Made by a program: the position numbers and the translations under genes. The notes under the pieces are model-generated. The model was given only the letters and a program-made list of their open reading frames with translations. It had not been told where the DNA came from and did not search any database. Below are positions 1 through 10,500 of a stretch of 64,000 nucleotides of DNA, piece by piece; the stretch's first letter is position 1; each line of letters begins with the position of its first letter. The DNA comes from Colletotrichum lupini (taxonomy: Eukaryota; Ascomycota; Sordariomycetes; Glomerellales; Glomerellaceae). The stretch lies in NCBI RefSeq assembly GCF_023278565.1, contig NC_064672.1, forward strand, positions 3,844,001 through 3,908,000. The letters run 5' to 3'.

Positions 1-50
1 GACCATTTTCTTCTGGGAATGTACCCGTCACGCTAACTATGTCTTCGCAG

Positions 51-608
51 CTTCACCCCGCCGGTGAACAAGAGTCTGCGACCTCCTAGATTTGCCCATC
101 GAGCAGCGATGGAGCGAATTCGCACTGGCCCCCTCTTCGCGACCTACACATTCAAGTATCGCTCGCGAGGTATGTGTCTATGTGTAACAGGCGTGTCTTT
201 AGTTTGAAAAAGGCTGACTGTCATAAAGATGCGCTGAAGATTGAGGAGATCCTTCACCAGACCCCCAGCCCTGAGCCCGCCCCGGCGCCATTCTTCCGTC
301 AGAAACCGGCCTACTTGGGAAATTCGAGCCTTCCTAGATTCGAGGACCTTCATGAAGATGAGGTCGAGCGTCTTGCTCGAGAGAGACACCAACAGCTCCA
401 AGTAGGGTGATGATTGACTTTAAAAGGGTTCATAGACTGACACCCCCACCAGGATGAGCAAGCGCAATCTTCCGCTCAGAAGAACAAACGGAACTATGAC
501 GACTTCTGTGATTTTACGGATGGCGCTGATGAGCATTTGGCCCGTCCTTACAAGATCATCAAGCTGGGAAATGGCCATGACGCTATTGATCTCACGGGCG
601 GCTACTAG
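51..608 (+). CDS. DUF7918-like protein, 3' part (paralogue A)
   Basis: Three C-terminal exons, 51..169, 229..401 and 453..608, join in frame. The 5' exons lie outside the window, and bases 1-50 are the end of an intron (branch GCTAAC, acceptor CGCAG). The segment has the family's F-K-Y-R-S-R-G motif, a PSPEP proline patch, a predicted helix (EVERLARERHQQL) and the ending DAIDLTGGY. The same exon layout occurs in the two intact plus-strand paralogues at 1.4 and 5.9 kb, which is how I recognised it. The function of the family is unknown. The motif around AIDLT resembles a SUMO-interacting motif, which is inference. Assignment to DUF7918 is from memory of the family's appearance. Confidence 0.7.
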
Positions 609-1410
609 AGATGTAGGCCAGGAGATCGTGCGTTTGTTGTAAAGACGGAATTATCACAGGATGGCGGTCACTGGAAGAGTCTTATTCGTCAAAAAAAGCC
701 TTTGTTGGGGTGGTAAATTCACAGGTCAAAGTTCACTGTACTGAATGGAAGGCCCCAAATGAAGACATTTCGGACGAGGGAGATTGTTTGGTTGAAAGGA
801 AGTCGACATTGCTTTGATAGAAGACTTGGTTCGAGGGATCAGGTGGAAGAGCAGTAGGACTCACATCCATCAGAAAGCTAACTCCCGAACCACCGTGAGT
901 TGTGTTAAATACAAAAGTTCTCAAGTATGCAGGTGTTTTGTTGTTGTTCTATGTGACTTCGGGTGCGAAGTTAACCACAACGGGGAGTCGAATACTGAAG
1001 AATCTCTTCTCACCTTCGCGAGAGAGGTGCTATTGAACGCAGTGAGCCGAATTCCTGGTACTATTACTATAGATCCCTGCACTGATGGCTCCTTCACCAT
1101 GCGGTGGCTCGGTCAGGCCTCGTCACCTGCCCCAAGGCAATTAGACATGACCCAAAGCCAGTCCGCGAATTTTTGACCCTACAGATGCCCCACGACTCGA
1201 AGAGTGGAAGGCAGAAGGAATATCTGGATTCCCCTCTACAGTAAGGTACACCCAGGGCCTTTCTGGCTAATTTGAATACTGGACTGCTGCAGATCGAAAG
1301 TTTCCAGCCACAACCCTGCCTTGTTCGTCGATCTCAAGCTCGGTTGAGTTGCAGAAGTACGACCACACCGACAAGCCACGAGAATACTTCTCGTTCAGCA
1401 AGCTAGGGCG
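609..1410. other. intergenic, paralogue A to B
   Basis: An open frame of about 120 codons at 814-1176 has no recognisable motif, and I do not support it as a gene. The stretch probably holds the 3' UTR of paralogue A and the promoter of paralogue B. No repeats were seen. Confidence 0.5.
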
Positions 1411-2625
1411 ATGGCAGGTTTCGACTTCAACATCAACATGCGAGTGGTGATCACCGTCGCTGGTGCTCCAGCCCCGGAACGAAATGACGTGACAGCAGAG
1501 AGCCTCGAAAACAGCGCCCCATTCAGCTGCAGCAAAGTCATCGTTGTCAAGGAGGGAGCGAAATTTTCGATTCTGGCTTCTGCTGGCGCAGGAATTTGTC
1601 GACTCCTTGCCAAGGATGAGGGGCTGATGGTGCTGATTCACTTTGACGACAATGAGGTCCTCCGGCGGTTGTATACGAAGACCGTGATCGATGCCCGGGC
1701 ATCGCGCCGATTCCCCATGGAGTTCTTTGGAGTTACAGGAGTGAACAGTGAAGGCCGCCAAGTCTTGCAGCCTTTCAAGTTTGCCGCGGCCAAAAACGAC
1801 GGCAGCGCGATTCGAGGTACCATTCGCGTTGATTTATACATCGTCAAGCTACTTGGTGCACCGGAGAGGCAGCGACTCGACGACACTACTGCATATGGGT
1901 CATCAGTTCAGACCAAACGGTAAGTTGCAAGCACGGCCTTCTCATACATGTCAAAAACGTTCGATAACAGCGGAATCCAGCTTGGGATCTGGGAAGAAGG
2001 TCAAGAAAGCCCTGGCGGCAGACACATACGACGTGAAGCGGCTCAACTACGAGCGTCCTATCGCCCGGTTCAACTTCAGATATGGACCAAGAGGTCTGTA
2101 AATTCCCTGATCGAGTTCATTTTTCCCCGAGACTGACGTTGCTCAGGAGACTTGCCCGTACATAGACCCAAGGACAATGATGAGAGCAATCGCGGTGAGG
2201 GCTTGATCAACATGTCCAAGAATCCAGCCCTCCCAAAGCAGGGTCCAGGCGGAGTCAGAGGCGCTGACGCCAAGATACCCTCCTATTCATTGCCTGCGAA
2301 GCTCCGTGGTCTGCCGGAAGCTCCTGCACAGACACAGACAACCGCTGGTGCGAAACCTGCCTCGACAACTACTACCTTACCCAACAAGGGAGATAAGCTT
2401 GACTCTCAACTGAACGAACGAGTCATTCCGATCCGACCCAAGCTTCCAGAGCCCATCGCGAAGGAGCAGAAGTTTCGAAGAGACATACCTCATGGGGAGG
2501 CCGTTTCGATTCAAGAGACTCAGCCGAAAGACGCTCATTTCAACAGAAAGAGATCTGCCGAGGCGGCTTTTGGCAACGACTCACCTTCTAGACCCAAGAA
2601 GTTTCTCGCTACTTCCACATACTGA
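1411..2625 (+). CDS. DUF7918-like protein (paralogue B)
   Basis: Exons 1411..1919, 1981..2093 and 2147..2625 give 366 aa. The start is the first ATG in frame, with context GGGCGATGG. The first intron must use the acceptor at 1979-1980 rather than the one at 1969-1970, because only that restores the frame leading into the shared F-N-F-R-Y-G-P-R-G motif. The N-terminal ~170 residues are the beta-rich core seen in the neighbours (hydrophobic alternating strands ending QPFKFAAAK). The second intron interrupts the codon just before the Gly of RG, exactly as in paralogues A and D. The tail is unlike the others: long, polar, rich in Pro, Lys and Ser, ending in KKFLATSTY, without the IDLT ending. Function is unknown. 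It is probably nuclear, given the basic patches RKRSAEAA and SRPKKF. Confidence 0.75.
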
Positions 2626-3356
2626 GAATTTGATATAATAGCTGGGATATGAGACGTTGCTAGAAGCGGAGGGAAAGTTCTTTGTCGTGGAAGTGGGAAT
2701 GGAGTGGCCTGAATGAGAGATCAATGTTGACGAGCGGACGCTTACGAGCCTTGCGCTCAGTGAGGAAGACAGGCTCAGGTAGATACAGCGGCTATATTTG
2801 TGACTCGTGGGATTTTGCTAAAGGAGGCAAGGTGTGCGAGATTGGCACCACTAGCAGTGAAATACGAGCTATTGCCACCGACTTTGACGCTTCCTGTGAT
2901 GGAAACTTGTATGGTGGGTTTAAATCGAAGATGAATTATGGCGCGATGAAAAATGAGAAGCCATGCGTCTGCTTTGTTTCGGTCACGCCTATGTCCAGTG
3001 ATATAACCTAGTAGTACCGGGCTGGTGAGAAACCTCATAAGAGAGGCTTCCGTAGAGTACGGAAATTCCTGGTAGCCTGTGCTCTCTTGGGCTCAAAGTC
3101 GTTGCGTCAGACATGATGAACCACGTCTTGGGATTATCATTGAGATATGTGGTCTTGCTTATACAGTCTCTTCAAGGCATGCCTTCTGCCTATTCCGTCA
3201 TTGTGCTGCATGGTAGCAGTAGCAAGGCATCCGCACGCTTATGAATGGCCGAGTGAACAGTGAGGTATGATTTGAAGAAACTGCTTTTCCTCGTCGTTCT
3301 GTGTCTACCACTTCAGATACGATTTGATTCGCCTCTCGACCTTTCGAAAAATCCCC
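2626..3356. other. convergent intergenic, paralogue B to C
   Basis: This lies between the stop codons of two convergent genes and should be 3' UTR and terminator sequence. A 110-codon open frame (2682-3011) lacks any coding signature. Nothing else was seen. Confidence 0.5.
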
Positions 3357-4476
3357 TCAATCATCACTAAGATCGATCGTCCCATCCGCATCCACCTTGT
3401 AGATCTTGCGTGGACGGGTGTCGGTCTCCTCATCCGCTTCGCGCTTCACACCGATTCCAGGCTCTCTCTTGACTTTGGGCTGATGAAATTGTCAGTTTGA
3501 CACAAATTTGAGGGAGAAAACACTTACTTCCAGCTGCTCCAGACGCTCTTGGGCAAGTCTCATGATATCTGCCAGCGGCAAGTTTGCCACGGCCTGGGGC
3601 GGGGGTGGAGCAGAGAACTCGGGAGAGGGGCTCAGAGAAGGATTTCGAGGAATGATGCCATCGATTTGAAGAGAACCCCTAGACTTGTATCGGAAGAAGA
3701 ATTGAGCAATTGGCTGGGTTTCGTCCCTGTACTTGAATGTTCTTACCATTTTGCTTAATTTCTTCTCTATTCCTTCAGTGAAGCTGACGACCACACAGTT
3801 AGCAGTATGACCAGATGAAGGTGTTGGACTTCTTACGATGTACTGTGTGATATGTTTTTGCCTTTGATTTCAATTTCAGAGACACCCCTTATGCTCTCTG
3901 TCCTCGATTGTGCCGGGGTTCTGGGTCTGTGGCCTTCAAACTCGACACGTAACACAATCACTTCAATAATGCCGAGGTGCTCCACGATGAATTGATTTCC
4001 TGATAACTGCTCGTTGCTCTCTTCGGCTGCGTTATCAAAGTCAGCGGCTCAGAATCGATAAAATGAGAAAGCGAGGAGATACCTGTTTTGATCGACGCGA
4101 ACTTGAAGTGCCTTCTGATGTCTTTGCCAGGTTTGCTGAACCTGTCCCCAAAGCTGTCAATGGTTGAGACGATGGTTTGATTCACCAGGTGGCCAGGTCC
4201 ACGATAATATGTGGCGACGTATTGGCCGTCAATGTGAAGCACCAACGCGAGCCAATTCTTGCCATTTATCCAAGACCGGCGGTTTCGAATCTCATAGTGG
4301 ATAGAAAATCTGGCATCGACCTGACTTTCGATGACTTTGGAAGTGATATGAGTTGCCGAGCCCCGAGATGACGTGGATTTCGGAGGATCTGAATCGTCGT
4401 ACTCGATGCAGTCTTCCTCGAATCCGTTGATACGGATGGAGACCTTGATCTCTGGGAGGCCATCAATCACAGCCAT
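3357..4476 (-). CDS. DUF7918-like protein (paralogue C)
   Basis: Minus-strand exons 4083..4476, 3837..4026, 3528..3783 and 3357..3479 give 320 aa. It begins MAVIDGLPEIKVSIRING, the best-preserved family N-terminus here, followed by the core (IEYDD; beta strands up to HFKFASIKT). The third exon carries F-F-F-R-Y-K-S-R-G and runs on uninterrupted, so the intron that paralogues A, B and D have at this point is absent. A Pro-rich linker and a helix (ADIMRLAQERLEQLE) follow. The last exon holds two V-K-R-E sites (residues 283-286 and 291-294), matching the psi-K-x-E SUMOylation consensus, and ends TIDLSDD, close to a SUMO-interacting motif. It is divergent from paralogue D with 1.4 kb between starts. 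Molecular function is unknown. Confidence 0.8.
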
Positions 4477-5884
4477 GGTCCCTCCGAGTCGTGGTCGTGG
4501 GATGGCGTTTGGAGAGTGAGTAAGGCCTCTGGAGTTAAGCGATCCACATACAGAAATTGGTGAGTTCAGATAAGTCTGAGCTTCTGGGCGAGGAAGAAGA
4601 AGTATGGGTACCTAGAGGAAGGAGAATTATGGGTAGAGGGAGGAGATTGGAAGGAATGAGGAGGGTAGAAGGAAGGAGGAGGGTGGAATTTCAGGGCGAG
4701 GAGTCCAGTCCATAAAAATGGAAGGTGCATTGGAGGGCCAGCAGCAAGCCCGGTGAAGCATCAGGCAACCCCGCCGAGAAGATGCCAGTATCAGCCTCTA
4801 AAGGCGGCCAAATTCGGTCGTGCTTTCTCGAAGTAAAGTGCCTAATGAGTTTGATATTTCGTGCCTCAAGATGAGAGTCTCTTCAACGTAACCATGGTAA
4901 GGGCGTGGTTGCTTTGCAAGACCATGCATCCAAAGGACGCTTAGATGAACCATGGGGACCCTCTTCGCGTCAAGTTTTTTGCTTGAGCCGAAGTACTTCA
5001 CCTCGTTAGTGAACAACAAGTCAAGGGTAAACAAGAACAGCGCACGGAAAGGTAGTCAAGGCGGGTGGGTGACCTACTACACACCAGTGTGCATCGATGA
5101 AAGTTTGCAAATCTATATAATACACTGAAGCCCGTCTCGCGACATCGAAAAAGACTTCACCACCGGTATGGTTACATCTCTTGATGCTCATGCTGGCTTC
5201 GAACTGGTAGACTGTCGTCGAGTAGGCTGTGGCCGTTTTTATTGTTGAATTCTTAACCTCTCCACCACCCAGCCACTTTGACCTGACCCGTTGACCTAGA
5301 CGGGCGTCTGGTGGCTGGTGACAGGAAGAGGATTGACGGGGTCTATATGGCCTCGACTCCTTGACCAGACCCCGCGGTCTTTGGTCTACCTCCCTCAAGG
5401 CCTCTACCACTTGTTGCTCAGACATTCGCTGAATTTCTCGCATCTTGTCATCTCTATACTCGTTTTCGCCGAAGTTCCGGTATTGAAGATACAGACTATG
5501 TCATCCAGGGAGCCCTGTTCGCCGCACAATACCTAAAGCATCACTTTGTTTACGGCCTTGACACGAGATAATAGGGGTCACGTTCTGCTCTAAATTCCCC
5601 TAATCTATCTACTCAAGAGCTTGCTAGCATACGTTATGACGATCTTTTATACCTAAGTACATTTTTAAAACTACTAAGATTATCATTTATCATTATTATC
5701 GATTGATTATGATACCCTCTCGAAAGCAGATTGTACAGTGTAGAAAGTAAAAGGCAATCATAATGGTAGCAATAATAGCAAAAATAGGAGCAGGAGTAGG
5801 AGCAGTGATGGGAATAGGAGAAATAAAGGTGAGATATTGAGCGGCAAGCTATTGTGTCACTCCGAGTTGGTACTTTCCTTGATG
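4477..5884. other. divergent promoter region, paralogues C and D
   Basis: A purine-rich tract at about 4,595-4,695 (pyrimidine-rich on the coding strand of paralogue C) is typical of fungal core promoters. From about 5,580 to 5,830 the sequence is AT-rich and looks like the promoter of paralogue D. Between about 5,370 and 5,560 both strands read like protein, for example DTDYVIQGALFAAQYL on plus. No intact gene can be assembled, so this may be a relic of another gene. Confidence 0.4.
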
Positions 5885-7108
5885 ATGGGCCGGTGGCTTG
5901 CCCGAGTCGTCATCGACGAGCTCAAGGGTGTGAAAGTCACCATCCAAGTCAATGGCCAGGAAGCTGTTGAGTACGACGACCCGGATGGCTTTGAGAACGA
6001 CGTCAACCGCAAGCACGCAACCCACCGCACCTTCAAATACATTGAGTCAAAGGATGACACCTGCTTCACGGTAAAGTACGAGGTTAATCACATGCACCGG
6101 TGGGAGAGCCCGAAAAGCGCCTTCTCACTCTACTTATATGTCGATGGCAAGCGCATGGATAGTGTCGTTTGCGAGGCGAGTCGCTTCAACTCATTCGATC
6201 CATTCTACAAATGGAGCACAGTTGTTGAGGGTTCTCGAGGAAGCTCAAGAGACCCCTCTTACGATCGTCTGAGCAAATTCAAGTTCTCCCAAGTCACTAC
6301 TGGTAAAGTTGTCATATCTTGGCGGCGCCATGGGTATGTGTTCTGAGTATTGACATGCGTCTCAGTTGACGATGCCACCAAGGAGCGCGTCGAGGGAGAC
6401 TCCAAGAAAGCAGAGTCTCTCGGCGTCATCGAGGTCTTTGTCTACCCCTTGACCATTACAGGGCCTTCGTATTCGTCAGGCCACGAGCACTATCGCGATA
6501 ATCAGAATTCCAGTTTCAACATTGCGGAAAAGGCGCTCAAGGGCCGCGCCGTCTCTCACGGTACCTCGTGAGTTGCATCCTCTCGCCATGCGACAATTCT
6601 GCCTGTGCTTACATACTCCATAGCTTCACTGACGGTGGATTTGTCTCCAAGAGGAAGTCAGTGTGCGCTGAATATCTCAACGGCGGTAATCCTATGGCGT
6701 GCTTCATGTTCAAATACCGTTCCAGAGGTATGAGGCGATCTGCAAGCCGGCTCTCTGCTTACTTAGCTCACGCTTTCTCAGATGCATTGCAAAAGGAGCT
6801 CATCATTCCTCGGTCCCCAAGTCCCGAGGCCATTGACGAGCTTTCCGAGGCCGATATCAGACGGCTAGCTGCGGAGCGTCTGGACGAGATTAACGTGAGT
6901 TTCAGCCTTACCGCTGTGTAGAGAACCCAAGACTAAACTAGGGCAGAATGGACGTCGATCTGGCACCGTCAAGCTAGAGAGAAAGGGCCCTACCATCAAA
7001 CGCGAGTTTGCCGAGATCTACGACCTCACCGAGGAGCCTGCCAAGCGCGAATGGAAGAAGATCAAGATCGACGCCAACAGGGAGGCTATTGACCTCACCA
7101 ACGACTAG
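5885..7108 (+). CDS. DUF7918-like protein (paralogue D)
   Basis: Exons 5885..6302, 6366..6567, 6624..6727, 6782..6894 and 6947..7108 give 332 aa. Every junction is GT-AG and keeps frame. The core contains VIDELKGVKVTIQVNG, VEYDD and a beta-rich stretch to KFKFSQV. Then come F-K-Y-R-S-R-G, an IPRSPSPE linker and the helix ADIRRLAAERLDEI. The tail holds an I-K-R-E SUMOylation-type site (296-299), a YDLTEEP stretch and the ending AIDLTND. The start is uncertain: paralogue C begins MAVID, whereas here the aligned bases read RVVID. I use the ATG at 5885, one codon after another at 5882; an in-frame ATG at 5837 would add 16 residues. Function is unknown. Confidence 0.75.
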
Positions 7109-7585
7109 GCGTATGAGTTTCTTTCTTGAATGTACTTCCTTGGTCCTTGTTCTTCGCCAGTCCGCAGAGAACGATGTCAGGAGTATGACCCTCAATTTTC
7201 GGCGCAACTTTGCTTTCAGGGCCAAATGGCGTATTTCGGTTTGTATTAAGCCAAGCTTCAGGGACCTTATGATTTTCCCAGCCGCAGTCAGGAAGCATGG
7301 GAGTATCTTCAGACTGGAAAGTTGAGAATGCCAGTCTCTTCATGGTTCTAATGCGAGCAGCTTATCGTTTCTTTCATCAGGAGTTAGGGGCAAAGCGCCA
7401 GTTTATACCCTCTTGTTGCACTTTATCCCACCTCTCGATAGGCAGTCAGTTCGGAAAAGGGAAATCAAACGCAAATTTGCTTATACGAAACATCAAAATA
7501 AGAATTGATTGCTTTTCCAGTCTGCCAAAATCCTTCTTCTGTCTTTGTGTCCGTGACATACCGACATTTCCTATCCGTTTTCCTC
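7109..7585. other. convergent intergenic, paralogue D to dcl2
   Basis: This sits between two convergent stop codons and presumably holds both 3' UTRs. No motif or reading frame is worth reporting. Confidence 0.5.
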
Positions 7586-10500
7586 TTATCCCATGACCAC
7601 ATCTTCATCTTCCTGAACGTCCATGCTCTCTTGTTTTGCTGCAGACTTCTCCGCCTTGAGTATTCTTACCGCCGCCTCCGCGGCTTTAACCTTGACCTCG
7701 TCTCTAGAAATCCCACCGTCAACCTCGACAACGCACCGCTCGCCAACCATGACCTTGCACGAGAACCGCTTCTCACCATCTTCGACATCCTGCACGTCCA
7801 AAACGTACGTCACAGTCTTATTGTCCGCCAAATGACCCAACTCCTCCTTGGGATGCAACACATGCACGCCGTCTCTTAAAATGCGATCAAGGTACGCCAA
7901 GATCCCAAACCGCCCCACGACACCAGCGCAGACGTCCAGGTCCCCGGAGTCGACGTACACGGCGCCGAGAAGGGACTCGAATATATCAGAGTAGAACTTG
8001 CGCAGCTGCATGCGCGCCATGAGGGCCCAGGGGTACGTCGTGCCGCGCTCCATCGCCTCGACCATCTCGTCCCTGAGCGCGGCGTGCCGTTTCGTGACGT
8101 TGAGCTGCTCGAGGCCAATGGCGGGGGATTGGTGGCGCATAAACTTCCACAGGGGCAGCGCGAAGCGCGTGTGTTGCAGCTCGGGTCTCTTGTTGCCGCC
8201 GTCGGTCCCTGTTATGACGACCTCGTCCTGGATGACTGCTTGCTCTAGAGCAAGGAAGCCGAGAAAGTCGCCGTTGACCATTGCTGTCTTGAGGAGATGC
8301 ATCGTCTGATGTGGGAGAGGAGGTTCGATGGAGAAGAGGCGGTTGACGATGATGTAGTCGAGGACGGAGTCGCCGATGAACTCGAGACGTTCCAGACAGC
8401 CCAGGGTGTTGCCGAGGCTGAAGGAGGCATGGGTCATGGACTGGATCAGCAGGGCCTTCTTTTTAAACTCGTAGCCTATGAGCTGCTCCAAGGGCTCAAG
8501 GGTAGACAGGAGTTGCACGCCAGAGGGAGCGACGTCGTAAAGGGCCTGTCTGCAGTCGTCTAGGGTCTTCCATTTGATCTGTTGGAGAAAGATAGACATG
8601 CACTTTAGTGCTTTAGGGAGACCGCCGTCAATCATCGAGGCCCCGATCAGTGCTTCGACGATATCTGCGAGCGTTTTGGTGGATATTTTCCTCGTGGTAG
8701 GCTCCTCGCCGTGCTGGAGCACGTCCTCCACGTAGATTGGCCGCCACTTCTGTCCCGTGAAGGGCTTGGTGAGGATGAATCTGTCGAGACCGTGCTTGAT
8801 GGCCGCCTTGCAGAGGGTCGAATTTGCGACGATGGCGTCTTTCTTAAACGACAGGAGCCGTTCTGGCCAGTCCGGGTCTGGTCTCGTGTTAGCTCTAGAA
8901 TTCGTGTACAGCTCGTCGGGTTACTGGAGATAGACTTACTCAGAGCGGCCACATTGATTGTGGCGGAGAACTTGAGAATAGAGTCGCCTAGAAACTCGAT
9001 GCGTTCGTAATTTGTAGGTTCACACGCGCTTCCCGCGCTGATGGCTGTGACTACCAGAGACGGGTCAGAGATGGCGAGTGGCCTCAGCACGCCCATAGAC
9101 AACTCTCGCGCCACCAGGTACGTCTCGATACGGTGCAAGATTGATGGTATAAGCACGCCGAACTGGGCATACTTGGCAGGGATGTTGTCCACCTTTGCCC
9201 ACGACATGGGGTAGACTCGATTATACGGCTTGATGGTAGCTGGGCCGTGACTGGGATCGCTCTGTGGCCGATGAAGGAAGTCCGACCTACGGGACCACTT
9301 CTTGAGAGCCAGGTAAGGTTCATCCTCTGGGGCCTTTTCGAATTCGTAAAACATTTTCTGTACAGTTTCGGGTGCCGGCTTGCGGGGGATGACATTGTCG
9401 TACAGATATGGGGAACCAGTCTGGTCGCGAATGAAACAGGTCAGATCGTAGTCTGACATCGCCCCTGGGACAAAACCTTTGACGCCGATTTGATCGACGG
9501 ACATATCTCCAGCACCAACTGCACTGAACCTCACAATCTGCTGGAGATCCGCCGAAACCCACCGGTGACCGTACGGCAGAGCAAGAAGTACAGCTGTGTC
9601 ATCATTGCCGGTGAGCTTGTCAATGGGAAGCTGATGTCCAAACTCAATTGACCAGGTGACGTTGTAGTCCAGATGAATGGGTATCGTCTGCAACCCAGGG
9701 ACCCATACGGGGATGACCATGTCGTACTCTCCCTGGATAACACCGTCCGAATCCTTGAGTAGGATCCGAGTTGCCCGCAAATTGTCGCCAACTTTCCAGG
9801 CCTTGGCGACTCCTATCCAGGCATTGAGTAAACCGTTGATCTGCAGGATAGCAGCTCTTTTGTCTATTCCGGGTACGAAGTCCTCCGGCTTGAAAGGCAG
9901 CAAGTTGTCGTTCACAAGTCCAGCCTTGTGCAGATTGCGATAGGCTTGAAACGCAGCGTCTTTCGTAGCATTTTGCTCTGATTTCCAAGCCAACTGACTC
10001 TCAGAGCTGCGGACCGAGGCCGGTAAGTAGCTCGGCAGGTGAACAGTGGCCCGCAAGTCCGGCGCGCCTTTTGTGTCCGTCTTGTCGATGATGTAGTCTG
10101 GCCGCCAGTCGATGAACTCTCCCGGGGAAAGTATCCGGCAAATATGGTCGAGATGCTGCTTTGCGTTATCAAGATCCAGAACAGCCCCTGTTTGTTCGAT
10201 TTTGAAGATCATCTCCTTTGGCTCCTCAGCCTGCTCGATCTCTTGTAGATGTTCCAATTCTCTCTCTTGTTCTTCGTACTGGGCCTTCATCTCCGCCTCC
10301 AGGGTCTCCCACTCTTTCCCCAGTGGATTCGAGCTGTCAAGTAGCATGAGAAGCTTGGACTGCTTCTTTCGGGCCCGTCCGCGGCGTTGGATGAACGACT
10401 TGAGGTTCGGTGGGGTATCGAAACAGACAACCAAGTTGCAGGCCGGCACATCGATGCCTTCTTCTAGTACACTGGTGGCAACCAAAAGATTGCTCCTCCC

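Noticed and set aside
814..1176. 120-codon open frame between paralogues A and B
   Set aside because: No motif, no splice context and no similarity to the neighbouring family.
8711..9010. Plus-strand open frames inside dcl2
   Set aside because: They are shadows of the strongly supported minus-strand coding sequence.
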